The position numbers and the translations under genes were made by a program. Shown piece by piece: positions 1 through 10,215 of a DNA stretch of 64,000 nucleotides. Positions within the stretch are counted from its first letter, which is position 1. Each line of letters starts with the position of its first letter. Source of the DNA: Marchantia polymorpha subsp. ruderalis (lineage: Eukaryota; Streptophyta; Marchantiopsida; Marchantiales; Marchantiaceae); NCBI GenBank assembly GCA_037833965.1, contig AP031356.1:16700501-16764500 (forward strand), given 5' to 3'. Under the pieces are notes generated by a model. That model was not told where the DNA came from. It saw only the letters and a program-made list of their open reading frames with translations, and ran no database searches.

Positions 1-1325
1 TTGGAAAAACAATAACAAGAAAACACAACCCTTCACCCACAAGATATACCGTTTATTCTGTTTAAATTGAGAAAGCCGAGGTTTACTACACAAAGTTAAC
101 ACATGAATCGACAGTCCTAGTACCCACGAAGCACTCTCAGGAGGTTGAGAACCCTACCAGACTGCACTTTAAATACCTTAGTGATTAGGATTAAAGAAGT
201 TTCGCAAGAAATTTCTCGACCCTGAAATATTCCACGTTGGATACACGAGAATTTGGTTTGGAACATGATGACGGTGGGGTGCATTACCATTAGAGATGGC
301 TACCATCAGATAGAATGATAAGTGTTGACTCATCACAAGTGTTTTGTGTTAAACATAGGTATCATCAAAAAAGTTTTCCTAGTTTTAAGAATAATCTTAT
401 AATTGTGGCAACCTTAGGATTTGGATATGTCTCTAGAACATAAAATAAAGAGTTAAACTTAATTTGGAAAAATAAAAAAGATAAATATTGCAAATAGAAA
501 TCTTGAAGTCACTAGATTAATAAATATTATGTGAAGTTCAAGCAAGATTATCAAATGTAAAAAGAATTTATATTTTTAATTTTCTAATACATACTAAAAG
601 CAATAATGTGATTAGAGAAGTTGAAAAATATGTTTACATAAAAAAATCCAAGAGATTGTTCAAACATTCACATTCATTATCACACAAATGAATGTAAATT
701 ATCCACAATATCAATACATACATAGATTTGAAACTAAAATGATTAGAAGAAACTATATATGAATGACTAATTTTTGATACTCTAGCGAATGAGCATAAAT
801 TTTATTATATGTATGCTAGAGTATAATGATAATTCTAAATATTAATCTATAGACATCCGAGATAAACGAATATGCCATGTGAATATCTGGTTGGAGATGA
901 TTTCCGCCAGTAGGTTAGCGGCCATATAAAGACACCGCAATATATTCCCCAGTGGGATAGAAAGCCCTGATACAGCACCGCTAGATTATATTAACGAATG
1001 TGCTCAAAGACCCTTTGTTTACAGTACATTGCATCTCACGTAATTACACTTGATGTTATGAGGGTTGTCAGTTCCGCTAATTCCTCGATGTTCATGATTG
1101 CACACATGTTCGTGGTTCTGTCTGGCGATGCGTCCAGACGCGCATTAGCATCTTTCCGGTTTAGTTGAACGCGGTGAAGGAGGTGGAGCTCGACATTTGG
1201 GAGAAATTTCAGTGGCGTGGTTGGACGAGGTCGAGGTTCTAGCAATTCTTTAGGCGATGAATGGATGAGTAGCCAGGGCTGACTAGCTCCAGGCCAGATG
1301 ATTTGGGTGAAGTAGGAAAGTCGCG
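1..1325. other. AT-rich spacer and upstream region of the BSH gene
   Basis: The first ~850 bases are strongly AT-rich and show no convincing open frame. From about 880 the base composition becomes balanced. A TATAAA at 925-930 lies about 400 bases before the BSH start codon and could be the core promoter. That is position only, with no other support. The short open frames here have no recognisable similarity and look like chance. Confidence 0.4.
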
Positions 1326-4300
1326 ATGACGGTAAAAAATGCGCAGCCGAGCACCTCCCGGCCTTCTTTGGTCAAATTTCGCATGTCAGTACTGATTCTC
1401 GTACCGAAGAGCGTCATTTTCATGTCTTCTTTTCACTCCTGCATTGTGTTCCACGGATTTCAAGTTCTCCACCGTCGTCGTTGCGGTTGAGAAATTTGTC
1501 GTCTCCTCTGTTTTTTGACTCTCGTCGAACGGCGACTCCTTGTGCAATTCTTGCTTCGTTGCTGAGGCTGTTCACTGTCAGTTCCAGATGCTCGTCAACT
1601 TTCCTGAAATTCGGTTCTGTACCTCGATGGTTGGCATGTAACATCTTTACGGAATGTCTGAATAAATGAATTTTCAATGCTTGTCTTCACACGTTAAATG
1701 CTGTAAGTAAACAGACCTGGAGTTCACGCTTTAGCTTTCTGTAACATTCTCTCGGCCGCTCTTAAGCCACTGCTACATCTTGGAAACCTCGCGTAAGTTT
1801 TGAAGTTCTGACAAGCACAGACGTTTCCTGTTCTATTCTTAAACCATTCGCATCTTGCCCCTGAAGTGTAAGGTAAATATTAAAAGCGCCTACATTTTCA
1901 CTTGATTGAAGTGTTTCAATTTGCATCCATCAGGCCCACGGCAGAGAATTTGATTCCTATGCGATTGGATGTGGAGTACGAAGGCCGGAGGTTGAAGGAC
2001 GCCTTCACATGGAATGTCGATGGTAATGCCGTGACTATTATTCTAACTTGAGATAATCTTTCGTATACAAATCAAGTTTGTTATACGTACAGTTCGTTAT
2101 GCGACTAAGATTCAAAAAGTATAAATAGTGCCTACATGAGCAGGTAAGTACCTGCTCATGACTTACAGTGTCCTATTTTGATTCCTTGTCTTTTGGGAGG
2201 AACTTGGTTCAGACATTGAAAAAAAAATTAAAATCTTGAGTGCAGATCCAGATATTGAAATCTATCCTTTTGTTAGAAGAATGGCCAAAGACTTGAATCT
2301 TCCATCTGGTTTTACACCCATCATAGCACAACAAATGCAGGTAAACCCCGTCTTGTCTTTGCCTTGATCTGCAATGATAAATGACGCAGCTTATGAATGC
2401 ATTTTGTTCAGGAACACATGTAGGCTCGTATAATTAAGTCGGCGTGATCTTGAAACCTGAGAGCATCTGCCATCAATCTGCACATTCGATTCAACTTTCA
2501 CCAGCACGTTCTCCTCACTAGGGTTCTTTCTCCTCTAGTTCAAGACCTAATGCATACATCATGATTATAGTTGGAGTAACGAAAAACGGAAGCACATGTC
2601 ACGTACAGCCTCATGGAACGATTGGTTAAGTTTACAAGGAATTTCAATGTATTACAGGTGCTACAAGTATTCCCGTTGTCAAATTTCTCTTATTTTTTTC
2701 ACTCTTCCATCAACAAGCCAGTTCATGGCGTCTCTAGCGCTCGAGAGGAAACGTGTCATGGCTTGGTTGCGAGCTACTTGACATCTTCTCTATCTTGGTA
2801 CTCAACAGACACAATTAGATGAATTCCGTTCACTTGAAGCTCAAGAAATGACGACTGAGGAGCGGGTTCAGACTTTGCGAGTAAGTACGTCTGAGGTTTT
2901 AAGGATGTGATTTAATAGTCTAATATTACCCTAGCATGTTGAACAGTTAGTAACAACTTCATAATGTGTCTCATCTGCTCTTTTTCATTACCCGACTCTG
3001 GGTTGTCCACCGAGAAAGTTTAGTACATAGTTTTTGATGGTTGTGAAACATCGTGCTTTTCTCCTTTCTTAGTTGAAGTTTCATGTTTATTCCAAATGAT
3101 GAACTCGTCGCGAGTTTTGCTTCTCTATTGTTTGCAGTTGGACCTGAGAGTAAATAACACAGTCGTCCACGATCAGTTTCTTTGGGTAAGAACTTAGCTA
3201 GAATCTTGCTGTTTTTCCCGCGTAGTAAATAGATGTATCTTATGTTCCTTATGCTGCTGTGCCATAAAAATATGTTTCACAGACCATGTAAAATCATTTC
3301 CCAGTGAATTTGGAGCATGTTCAAGTCTTGCACGTTAGTTTGATTCTTCTCATTTTCTCTCGGTCGTTATTATTTTCCCCTTCGCCTGTGTGATGAGTTT
3401 AGTGGCTTTTGAATAAATATCTCTCTGACGTCTTTCATCAATTTTCTTCGGTCTTTTCCGTTATTTGGTATTAGTGTTTTCCCTCATCTAATAGAGCTAA
3501 ATGGTAAATGGTAAATGGTAAATAGATCAAGCCCGTGGGACCCAAAGGGTCAAAAGGCTAAAAAACACAATACAAACAATCCAACTCCAACTACATTTAC
3601 AATTCTACTCCAGCTACATAACTTAATTTTTTTACGGGAAGACTCCAATTCAAAACGTCGTTTAAGTTTTAAGTCTGCATATGTACATGTCGTTCTGTTC
3701 TGTGATTTGAGTTTGTGTTTTTCGCAATTTCCTTCAAATCCAGACATTCGCACTTATTCTTACAATTTCTCTCGCTGGTTATTATTCACCGACTCAATAC
3801 AAATCGTATACTGTAATCCTACTTGGTACTTACTATACAGTGTACACTTCAGGTCACATGATTGGTTCATGCTGGATTATATTTTACATCTTTATATGAT
3901 ACTCATTTTCTCAATAATTTTTTCTCAGGACGTCAACAACTTCGATAGCGATCCTGAAGGGTTTGCTAGAGGGTTATGCAAAGATTTGGAGCTAGAAGAT
4001 CCGGAGGTTGCTGTGAGTATATTATTGCATGTCAATATTACTTTATTTAATCTAGCGTCTGTAATATAGTAGAACTTGGTATTCGAACATCAAACATGTC
4101 GTCAGAACTTGGTGTCTGGTTTTACTCCGGAGGTCGTAGTAAAGCTACTACGCCAACCGCCGAAGATAAGCTTCCTTGGCATTAGTTGGTATATCCAAGT
4201 GGAGTTTTTTTAGAACCTTATTAGCGCTTTCTTTTACAGGATGAGTTTTAAGACTCTAGCTCTCAACGTACACAGTATGTCTTTCTGTGTTTGTTAGTCC

Positions 4301-5911
4301 ATAATAAGATAAGATAAGATACGATCTGAGTTGCAGATTCAGATGGTTCATTCTTACCTAGGAAGTCTGGTTCATCCGTTACGTCGCTTGATAACTGTAT
4401 TCTCTTTGACAGCCTGCCATTGCGCTGTCGATACGCGAGCAGCTGTATGAGGTAATAGCTCACAACAAAGTGTGTTGCAACATAGTTTCCCGAGTAGAGT
4501 GAAGTCATATGTTCCTGCTTTCTCTTATTTTGCTTTCCTTAGTTGTTTCGAATGGTGTGGTTCCATCCAAGCATGATGTACGTTGTTAGAGAAGACTGCA
4601 CTATCTTTTTTTAAAAAGGGTCCGCGATGCTAGTGAACGAGTAGTCGACTATGCGTCATGTTGCAGATAGCGAAACAGAATATTGCGTCGGGAAGAGAAA
4701 CTCGGATCAGCAAGAAAGTGCGACGTGAGAGCGGAGTGGATTTTACTCAACCAAGGTTCATGACTATCTCAGACTATCCAGTACTCCACAGGGTTTAATA
4801 AACTTAATATTCACGGATTGATTCTCCTAAGCCGTTTTAGTTTCCAAAGGTCCCACTAAAAGTACTCTTTGGGAACTGGCCTTTCCAAAACTTTGTGGTC
4901 TTTTCTGTGTTTTCTATTATTTATTGAATTTCGACTTGTACACTGTATATTCGGAAGCAATGTGCATTATCTTTGAACCTTTTTGCCATCTTGGATAGTG
5001 CAGATTGTTGTTAAGTGATTGTTGTTACCGGACATCTGGAAGAATAAAAATACTCGAATCTTGTTGCATTTCTTAGATCAGAACTGCAAGTGCTTGCATT
5101 AACTATGTGCATGACTTTCTGATATTTCATGCAGCGCTCTGGGTACGTTGGCAGTAAATTTAATGAGACGGCCAAACAGTAAGATAAGCATCGTCAGGTA
5201 CTATCTCGATGTCTTTTTGTGTAATCTGGTGCGTTGGTGGTGTTAAACATGTCCATGCTGCATGAAGAATTAGGAATTTGGTGGCTTTTTACAATTAACT
5301 CGATGAAACCAAAGGCACTATCATGGAATCTCAAACAAGATAGGCCTTCAACCAAGCGGCCTAGACAGGCTGAGAAAAGTATCGACTATGTGTAGATGAA
5401 AATCATTCTTGAATTTAAGTAGACAATCTTTGTAAGACGAGCAAAAATGTGCAAAGACCGTCTTCTTAAATGACCATTGTGAAACCGACATGAAAAAATT
5501 GAAGGTGCTTTCGTCACAGTTTGAGCTCTCCTTTAGTCAATGTATATGTGCTGAAAATCCGCTTAACGGTTTACGTTTACAGCGGAGAACCAAACCACTG
5601 ATATCCTCAAAGACTGAAGTTGCAGGGAGCTGATCCTTTCTTTTCTACTATGACAGGAGGAAAAACGAGTGGGACATGTTCGAGCCCAACGTTGAAATTC
5701 TAAGCGACAGAGAAGTTGAGGCTATTGATGCCAGAGAAGAGCGGAATGCCAGGTGAATCTCATCATTTGTCTATTATGATATGTTGATCTTTTGTAAGAA
5801 ATTTGTGTGGAACAGTTCATCTTCTTACTCTCATCTATCCTTCTTTGCAGAATTAAGAAGCGACAAGAGGAGAAAGAAGATGCTTACAGTAGTCGTTACC
5901 TTCGAGTTTAG
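1326..5911 (+). CDS. BSH: SNF5/INI1-type SWI/SNF chromatin-remodelling subunit (BUSHY, BSH)
   Basis: Core subunit of SWI/SNF nucleosome-remodelling complexes in the nucleus. Nine coding exons join in frame: 1326-1384, 1934-2022, 2246-2340, 2809-2880, 3138-3185, 3929-4012, 4413-4451, 4667-4755 plus 5657-5752, then 5851-5911. This gives 243 aa; the Arabidopsis protein has about 240. The start ATG at 1326 gives a short leader ending in VKFRM, as in the family. SNF5 repeat 1 covers about residues 20-81 (PTAENLIPMRLDVEYEG, KDAFTWN). Repeat 2 covers about 106-165 (LDLRVNN, HDQFLWDVNNFDSDPEGFAR, LCKDLELEDPEV, IREQLYE). The C-terminal part has DAREERNARIKKR and ends SSRYLRV. All introns are GT..AG; the donor after 4755 (GTTCAT) is weak. 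A possible extra exon at 5135-5178 breaks the frame and was left out. Family identity is very secure; the region around residues 190-195 is the least certain. Confidence 0.93.
2135..2160. repeat. Perfect short inverted repeat in BSH intron 2
   Basis: Two 12-base arms (CATGAGCAGGTA and its exact complement) are separated by two bases. The left arm contains a GTAAGT donor-like motif across the loop, 115 bases downstream of the true donor. A transcript could fold this into a tight hairpin. Function unknown. Confidence 0.7.
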
Positions 5912-8176
5912 AAAGGTTTCCACTTTGGAGATACTGTACAAAATAGTTAGGTAGAGAAAGTTCATGAAAAGGAGGAATGAATGAATGCACTAAACGCAAG
6001 TAAAAAACTTGACATCTACTACCCGGATCGCTCTACCCTGGGTTAGAACATAGAATCCTCTCAATATCTTCCAGTACCAGCAACGGGACGCAATATGCCA
6101 CTCGCATCCTAGATTCCTAATCACCTCGTAGAAGGAAGAGTTTCAGTAGACCGGTGACGAGAGGCTTGAAATTTTCGAATGGCGTCCCTGCTTAATCGCC
6201 TCGGAAGGCACACATGCCAATTTTGAGAATGTATAAAGGAGGTCCACTTCTCACACCTATCCCACCACCCACGGCTTTTGCTCAGGAAGTTGCCTCTGTC
6301 TACTTTGAAGCAGGTCCTTTCTTTCTTGTAGTGTCAATATGCTGAGCCAAACAGGGCTTTGTGGATTTTCATTACAACCGTCATCTGCAATCGTTGGATT
6401 CTCTCTCATCTGTAAAACTTTCCATGTGCACACTTCTTCCTCATACAGCGATAGCGAGTATAAACCGAAATTTTCTGAAGATTCACCTTTAGGTGATTTC
6501 ACATGACTTGTCATGTACATGCCTGTCACCGGTGCTCATCATTCACTTGTAAATTATACGTACATTGCGGAAGGCGCCTTCCGTACGGCACATGCATATC
6601 AACGACGTGCCTAGTCAAGGATCGTCACATGCTGTTGTATGCAGTAGAGTGCTAAAGTGAGCGAGAAAGTAGCAACTGGATTTCGTTGTTCGTCAACCAC
6701 AAGTTTTGCCCATAATGTACATGATGATACTAGATTCTGGAGCTATTAGAAGCAAACTTGATTTGGAACGGTCAAGGCTACAGCCACTGAATCTTAATGT
6801 TTGGGAATCGTTGAGACCTGAATATATTTCGGGAGGCGGTGAGGATAGATGCGCATCACTACAACTTGCGGATCGAAAAGTCAACAGACAAAATGACGTC
6901 AAAGGTGCGACTTCGATAGAATGCTCGAAGCGTAGAAACACGAGATATTCAAGTGGACAGGAAAGAAAACCCAATGGAAGACCGAAGGAGCAGAAACTAA
7001 ACGTGTTATACCTTTACGAAAGCATTGAACGGATAAAGATTCTACTCGATCCTCGTCGATGTACACTCAGGCTTACCTCACCCACGAGGAACACACCCAG
7101 GTGCCAAAAATACTGCAGAACTCGCTCGTTTGATGTAACCACATAGCTAACGAGCTATTCAAAACTGGCCAGTGAGTTCTGATTTCACACCAAGTCACTC
7201 ACTTACCTTCACAGTTCTCAAATAAGTCTCTACTCTAAATGGACCTGACAATCGCATAGTTCCTTATCATTGCACATCTACTGCAAGATAGAATGGTATT
7301 AAACTTAACCCCATGATCACAACTTGGCGTATATTCTTACATTAAGCAAAAGAGGAGACACGATGCAAAAGCAAAAAGGATGGGCAGCGCCGTCGTGTAG
7401 TCCAAAGATGGCATCTAACGGTCAAACAATTGATTTTTATCCAATAGCATCATGGTGTAATATATATTTGAACACCTAAGTATATACTTTATATGGTTGA
7501 AATTTACTATGAGCATTTGAGAAATATTGAGTTTAATGTGTTAAAATTTTATGTATTACATGCATTAATGGTTTTTGTTGACCAATGAAATATGTTGACT
7601 GCAATGGTTTAGATAATAATCTAGAGAATGACACTTCAGGCTCCTAAGTACAGAGTCTTTCATAACTACATATAGTTCCAAAATCAAATGAATAAATAGA
7701 TGATCTGTCCGTATGCCTGTACCTTGGATGTCGTTGTTACAGTAGCCATCAATGCAGAGGAACACATCATCATCTACTATTAAAATCTATAATCACCAAG
7801 TACTATTAGCTTTGTCTTTCCAAATTATTTTAACTTTTTGACTTAACCTTGTCGAAAGTAAAGCATATTTAACACATAATTCATGTGAGTTATTCACAAT
7901 CTTTTGCCATAATAAATATCACAAAAAAAGTATACACTCCGTTTACCTCACGGAACTAATTATGAAAGACTGTTTCACCTTACATACTTTTTAATTTTGG
8001 AATTGTTTAATTGTGAAATACTAAATAGTATAACACATATTTGTCATCACCTTAAAAATTCCAAACCTATCCCCTGGTTTGACATTCGGCTTCTTCTTTG
8101 AAGCACTTGATAGTATATTACAATGATTTTTGCTAGCTATTTGGCCCCCTTCCTCAATTAAGTCTAAAATGGTATG
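5912..8176. other. Spacer downstream of BSH; no supported gene
   Basis: This holds the BSH 3' untranslated region and then unique-looking sequence. A 146-codon open frame at 6706-7146 (+) and a 93-codon frame on the other strand at 6693-6974 overlap. Neither has a recognisable domain, splice context or family similarity, so I do not call them genes. From about 7400 the sequence becomes AT-rich and featureless. Confidence 0.5.
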
Positions 8177-8185
8177 GCATCAAGG

Positions 8186-9014
8186 GAGGAAATTACTTGA
8201 TGGGACCGTGGGAAACTCAGACACTTTATGGACCCAATAAGTTTCAGATCTGACCCATCGACGCCCTGCGGCACCACCGTCAGTGATGTTCCAGTACAGT
8301 ACTATCTGGGATTATTTCGTGTATAAAGATGAAATCAAGGTGCAGGCTCATGGTGCCCGTCGTTTTCTTAGACATGGGTGCGAAGGAGTCGCCAAAGTAC
8401 TCTTGACCGACAGTGGCGGACACTCCCACTCTATAGAGCAAATCAGTAAGTTATAAGAACATGGCTGACGGGGGGTCGAATGGGGTCCCATCCGGTAAAT
8501 TGAAGCCTGTTGGGTCCGTTCAAGAATATTAAGTTTCCAAGGGTCCATCAAGTAATTTCCTATAGGCTTGGCCACAGAAAATTTGTGGGCCGGCTAACCA
8601 GTATATTAACCGGTCCAGGATTGGTCCGTATCGGTTACTGTTAACCGATATTTTTAACCGGTCCCGACGGTTAACCGATTAACCATCGGTCCGGACCCCT
8701 ACCTCCCCATCGGTCAGGTAGGGGTCCGATGGGGAGGGGCTTAATATCTAAAAATTCTCGATGGTGGAGGGAAAGAGGTGGGCCGCGACTCAAATGAGCC
8801 CACGGTTGGACGTTCAGATACTCGAGTTGAATTGTACCAATTTGTGTAAAAAATTTCTGGCTAATTTTCTCACACTGAATCACGAAATGGGTACCTCGCT
8901 GGAAATTTTAGGAAATTTTTTTCCTAAAATTTTTTTCTCCGGACCGGTTCGGAGAAATCTGGGACCGGTTAACCGGCGGTCCGGACCGGACCCTGGCCAA
9001 GCCTAATTTCCTAG
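8186..9014. mobile_element. Non-autonomous inverted-repeat transposon (MITE), copy 1, interrupted by a hAT MITE
   Basis: The left end reads GAGGAAATTACTTGATGG and the right end is its imperfect complement (CCATCAAGTAATTTCCTAG). The inversion extends inward through GGACCCAA..TTTCA-like blocks. Imperfect 9-base direct repeats flank it: GCATCAAGG at 8177-8185 and GCATCCAGG at 9015-9023. Without the inserted 443 bp element and its 8-base duplication, the unit is about 378 bp. No coding capacity is seen. A related copy lies at 15928-16293. A 9-base duplication would suit a Mutator-like origin, but that class assignment is inference. Confidence 0.82.
8563..9005. mobile_element. hAT-type MITE nested inside the older MITE
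   Basis: The ends are perfect 11-base inverted repeats, TAGGCTTGGCC and GGCCAAGCCTA. They are flanked by a perfect 8-base target duplication, ATTTCCTA, at 8555-8562 and 9006-9013. The 8-base duplication and TAGG-type ends are typical of the hAT superfamily. The 443 bp interior is rich in ACCGG/TTAACCGG motifs in both orientations (subterminal repeats) and has no transposase. The duplicated target is the right terminal repeat of the host MITE, so this is the younger insertion. The perfect duplication argues for a fairly recent event. Confidence 0.88.
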
Positions 9015-9023
9015 GCATCCAGG

Positions 9024-9622
9024 GGTGGAGTAATGATGAAGATGTATGGACAAGCCAAGAGAAATCTTATAGACCTGATAAAAAAAAAAAACAAATAGCT
9101 GGTGGTAACATCTTACTCATCATAGGACCGTATTCACTTTTGTAGGTATCACCCTGAAAGAAGGTCAAGAAGCCTATGAAAGCTTCAGTGGCTGGTCAGG
9201 CAAGAGGACGAAAAATTGGCAACGCAGAAGTGATTGTTTATGAACGATACCGTTTGCAACTTTTGCGAGCTACTCGAGAAATTCTACCAAAAGGCTCGTG
9301 AGGAAGCTAGTGGTGTGGCCCAAGGTCTGTCTGTGCTCGAGTCTGAACGAATGCACTGACGTAGGCAATCAGGAGAACGTACAACATTCGAGTCGATATA
9401 CTCGATCCTTCCCTATTTCTCTTCATGCTCTTCACACCCATAGGGCTTTTATGCTGCACATCGGTAGCATATATGGCCAGTCTATCAGTCAGCTGCCTAG
9501 TCGTTCGTTCGTCATCATCATATCCACTCCCTCTGGACTCGAGATGCTGCCAATCTCCACTTCAGTTTATCCAAAAGGTCGTCTGCAGCTCAGTAGTTTA
9601 CTCCAAAGTTTGTCGTTCGTTC
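9024..9622. other. Spacer, no supported gene
   Basis: Mixed-composition sequence with an A12 tract near 9080. Two overlapping open frames at 9298-9633 and 9425-9790 (+) have no recognisable similarity and look like chance. Confidence 0.4.
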
Positions 9623-9664
9623 GAAATGCATGAATTCGTACGTACGTACGAATTCATGCATTTC
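9623..9664. repeat. 42-base perfect palindrome
   Basis: Twenty bases (GAAATGCATGAATTCGTACG) are followed by TA and then by their exact reverse complement. There is no spacer loop beyond the central dinucleotides. The centre is the alternating run CGTACGTACG. Such a perfect, loopless palindrome is unlikely by chance at this composition and can extrude as a cruciform or hairpin. Confidence 0.9.
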
Positions 9665-9969
9665 ACTCGCTCTACAACAAATCCTCCACTTCATATTCCT
9701 TCAGATCTTACTATATTGCTGCGCATGTCGAAGGTACTGCCGATTATGAGAATGTCGAGTATGTGCAGCAAATTGCTGGATGTGGGTTGAGAGACATGAC
9801 GAAGAGGAGCACAAGGATGAGACGACGGACGGGTCGCGAGAAGTCTGTCTGTCTGCCTGTCTGTCCTGTCTGGGCTGCATGGAAATATGGAACTACTTCG
9901 TCGAATGTTGACACTACGTCACGATCCAAACTATCCCCTGCCTCCTGAACCCTTTCCTGTTGCCGGCTG

Positions 9970-10215
9970 GTGTTCAAGTTTGGACCTGTCAGAGTTTGTA
10001 ATGTATGTTGACCCCATGGGGTCTAGGCTGTCACGGAATCTGAAGCAGAGGTAATTTGCCCCACGTGTTTTCCTCAGCACTGGTCGGTTTTATATATACA
10101 CATCGGAGATCGAGAGATTCGGCCATATGTCGTTTACTCCAAATATTTCGAATAGTTCGAATATTTTAGTCGCAATAATAGACATTTCCGGGTGTTACAC
10201 TTTTGGCGCCAGAAA
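9970..10215 (+). mobile_element. Possible LTR-retrotransposon end with primer-binding site
   Basis: A segment ending TGTTACA at 10193-10199 is followed within a few bases by TTGGCGCCAGAAATTCGG, which has the TGGCGCC start typical of plant Ty3-type primer-binding sites. An LTR-like promoter (TTTTATATATACA, ~10088-10100) lies about 100 bases upstream. The left LTR border is not clear; a TGT start near 9970-9997 is possible. No partner LTR, gag or pol sequence is visible downstream, so this would be a truncated or solo remnant. Confidence 0.4.
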
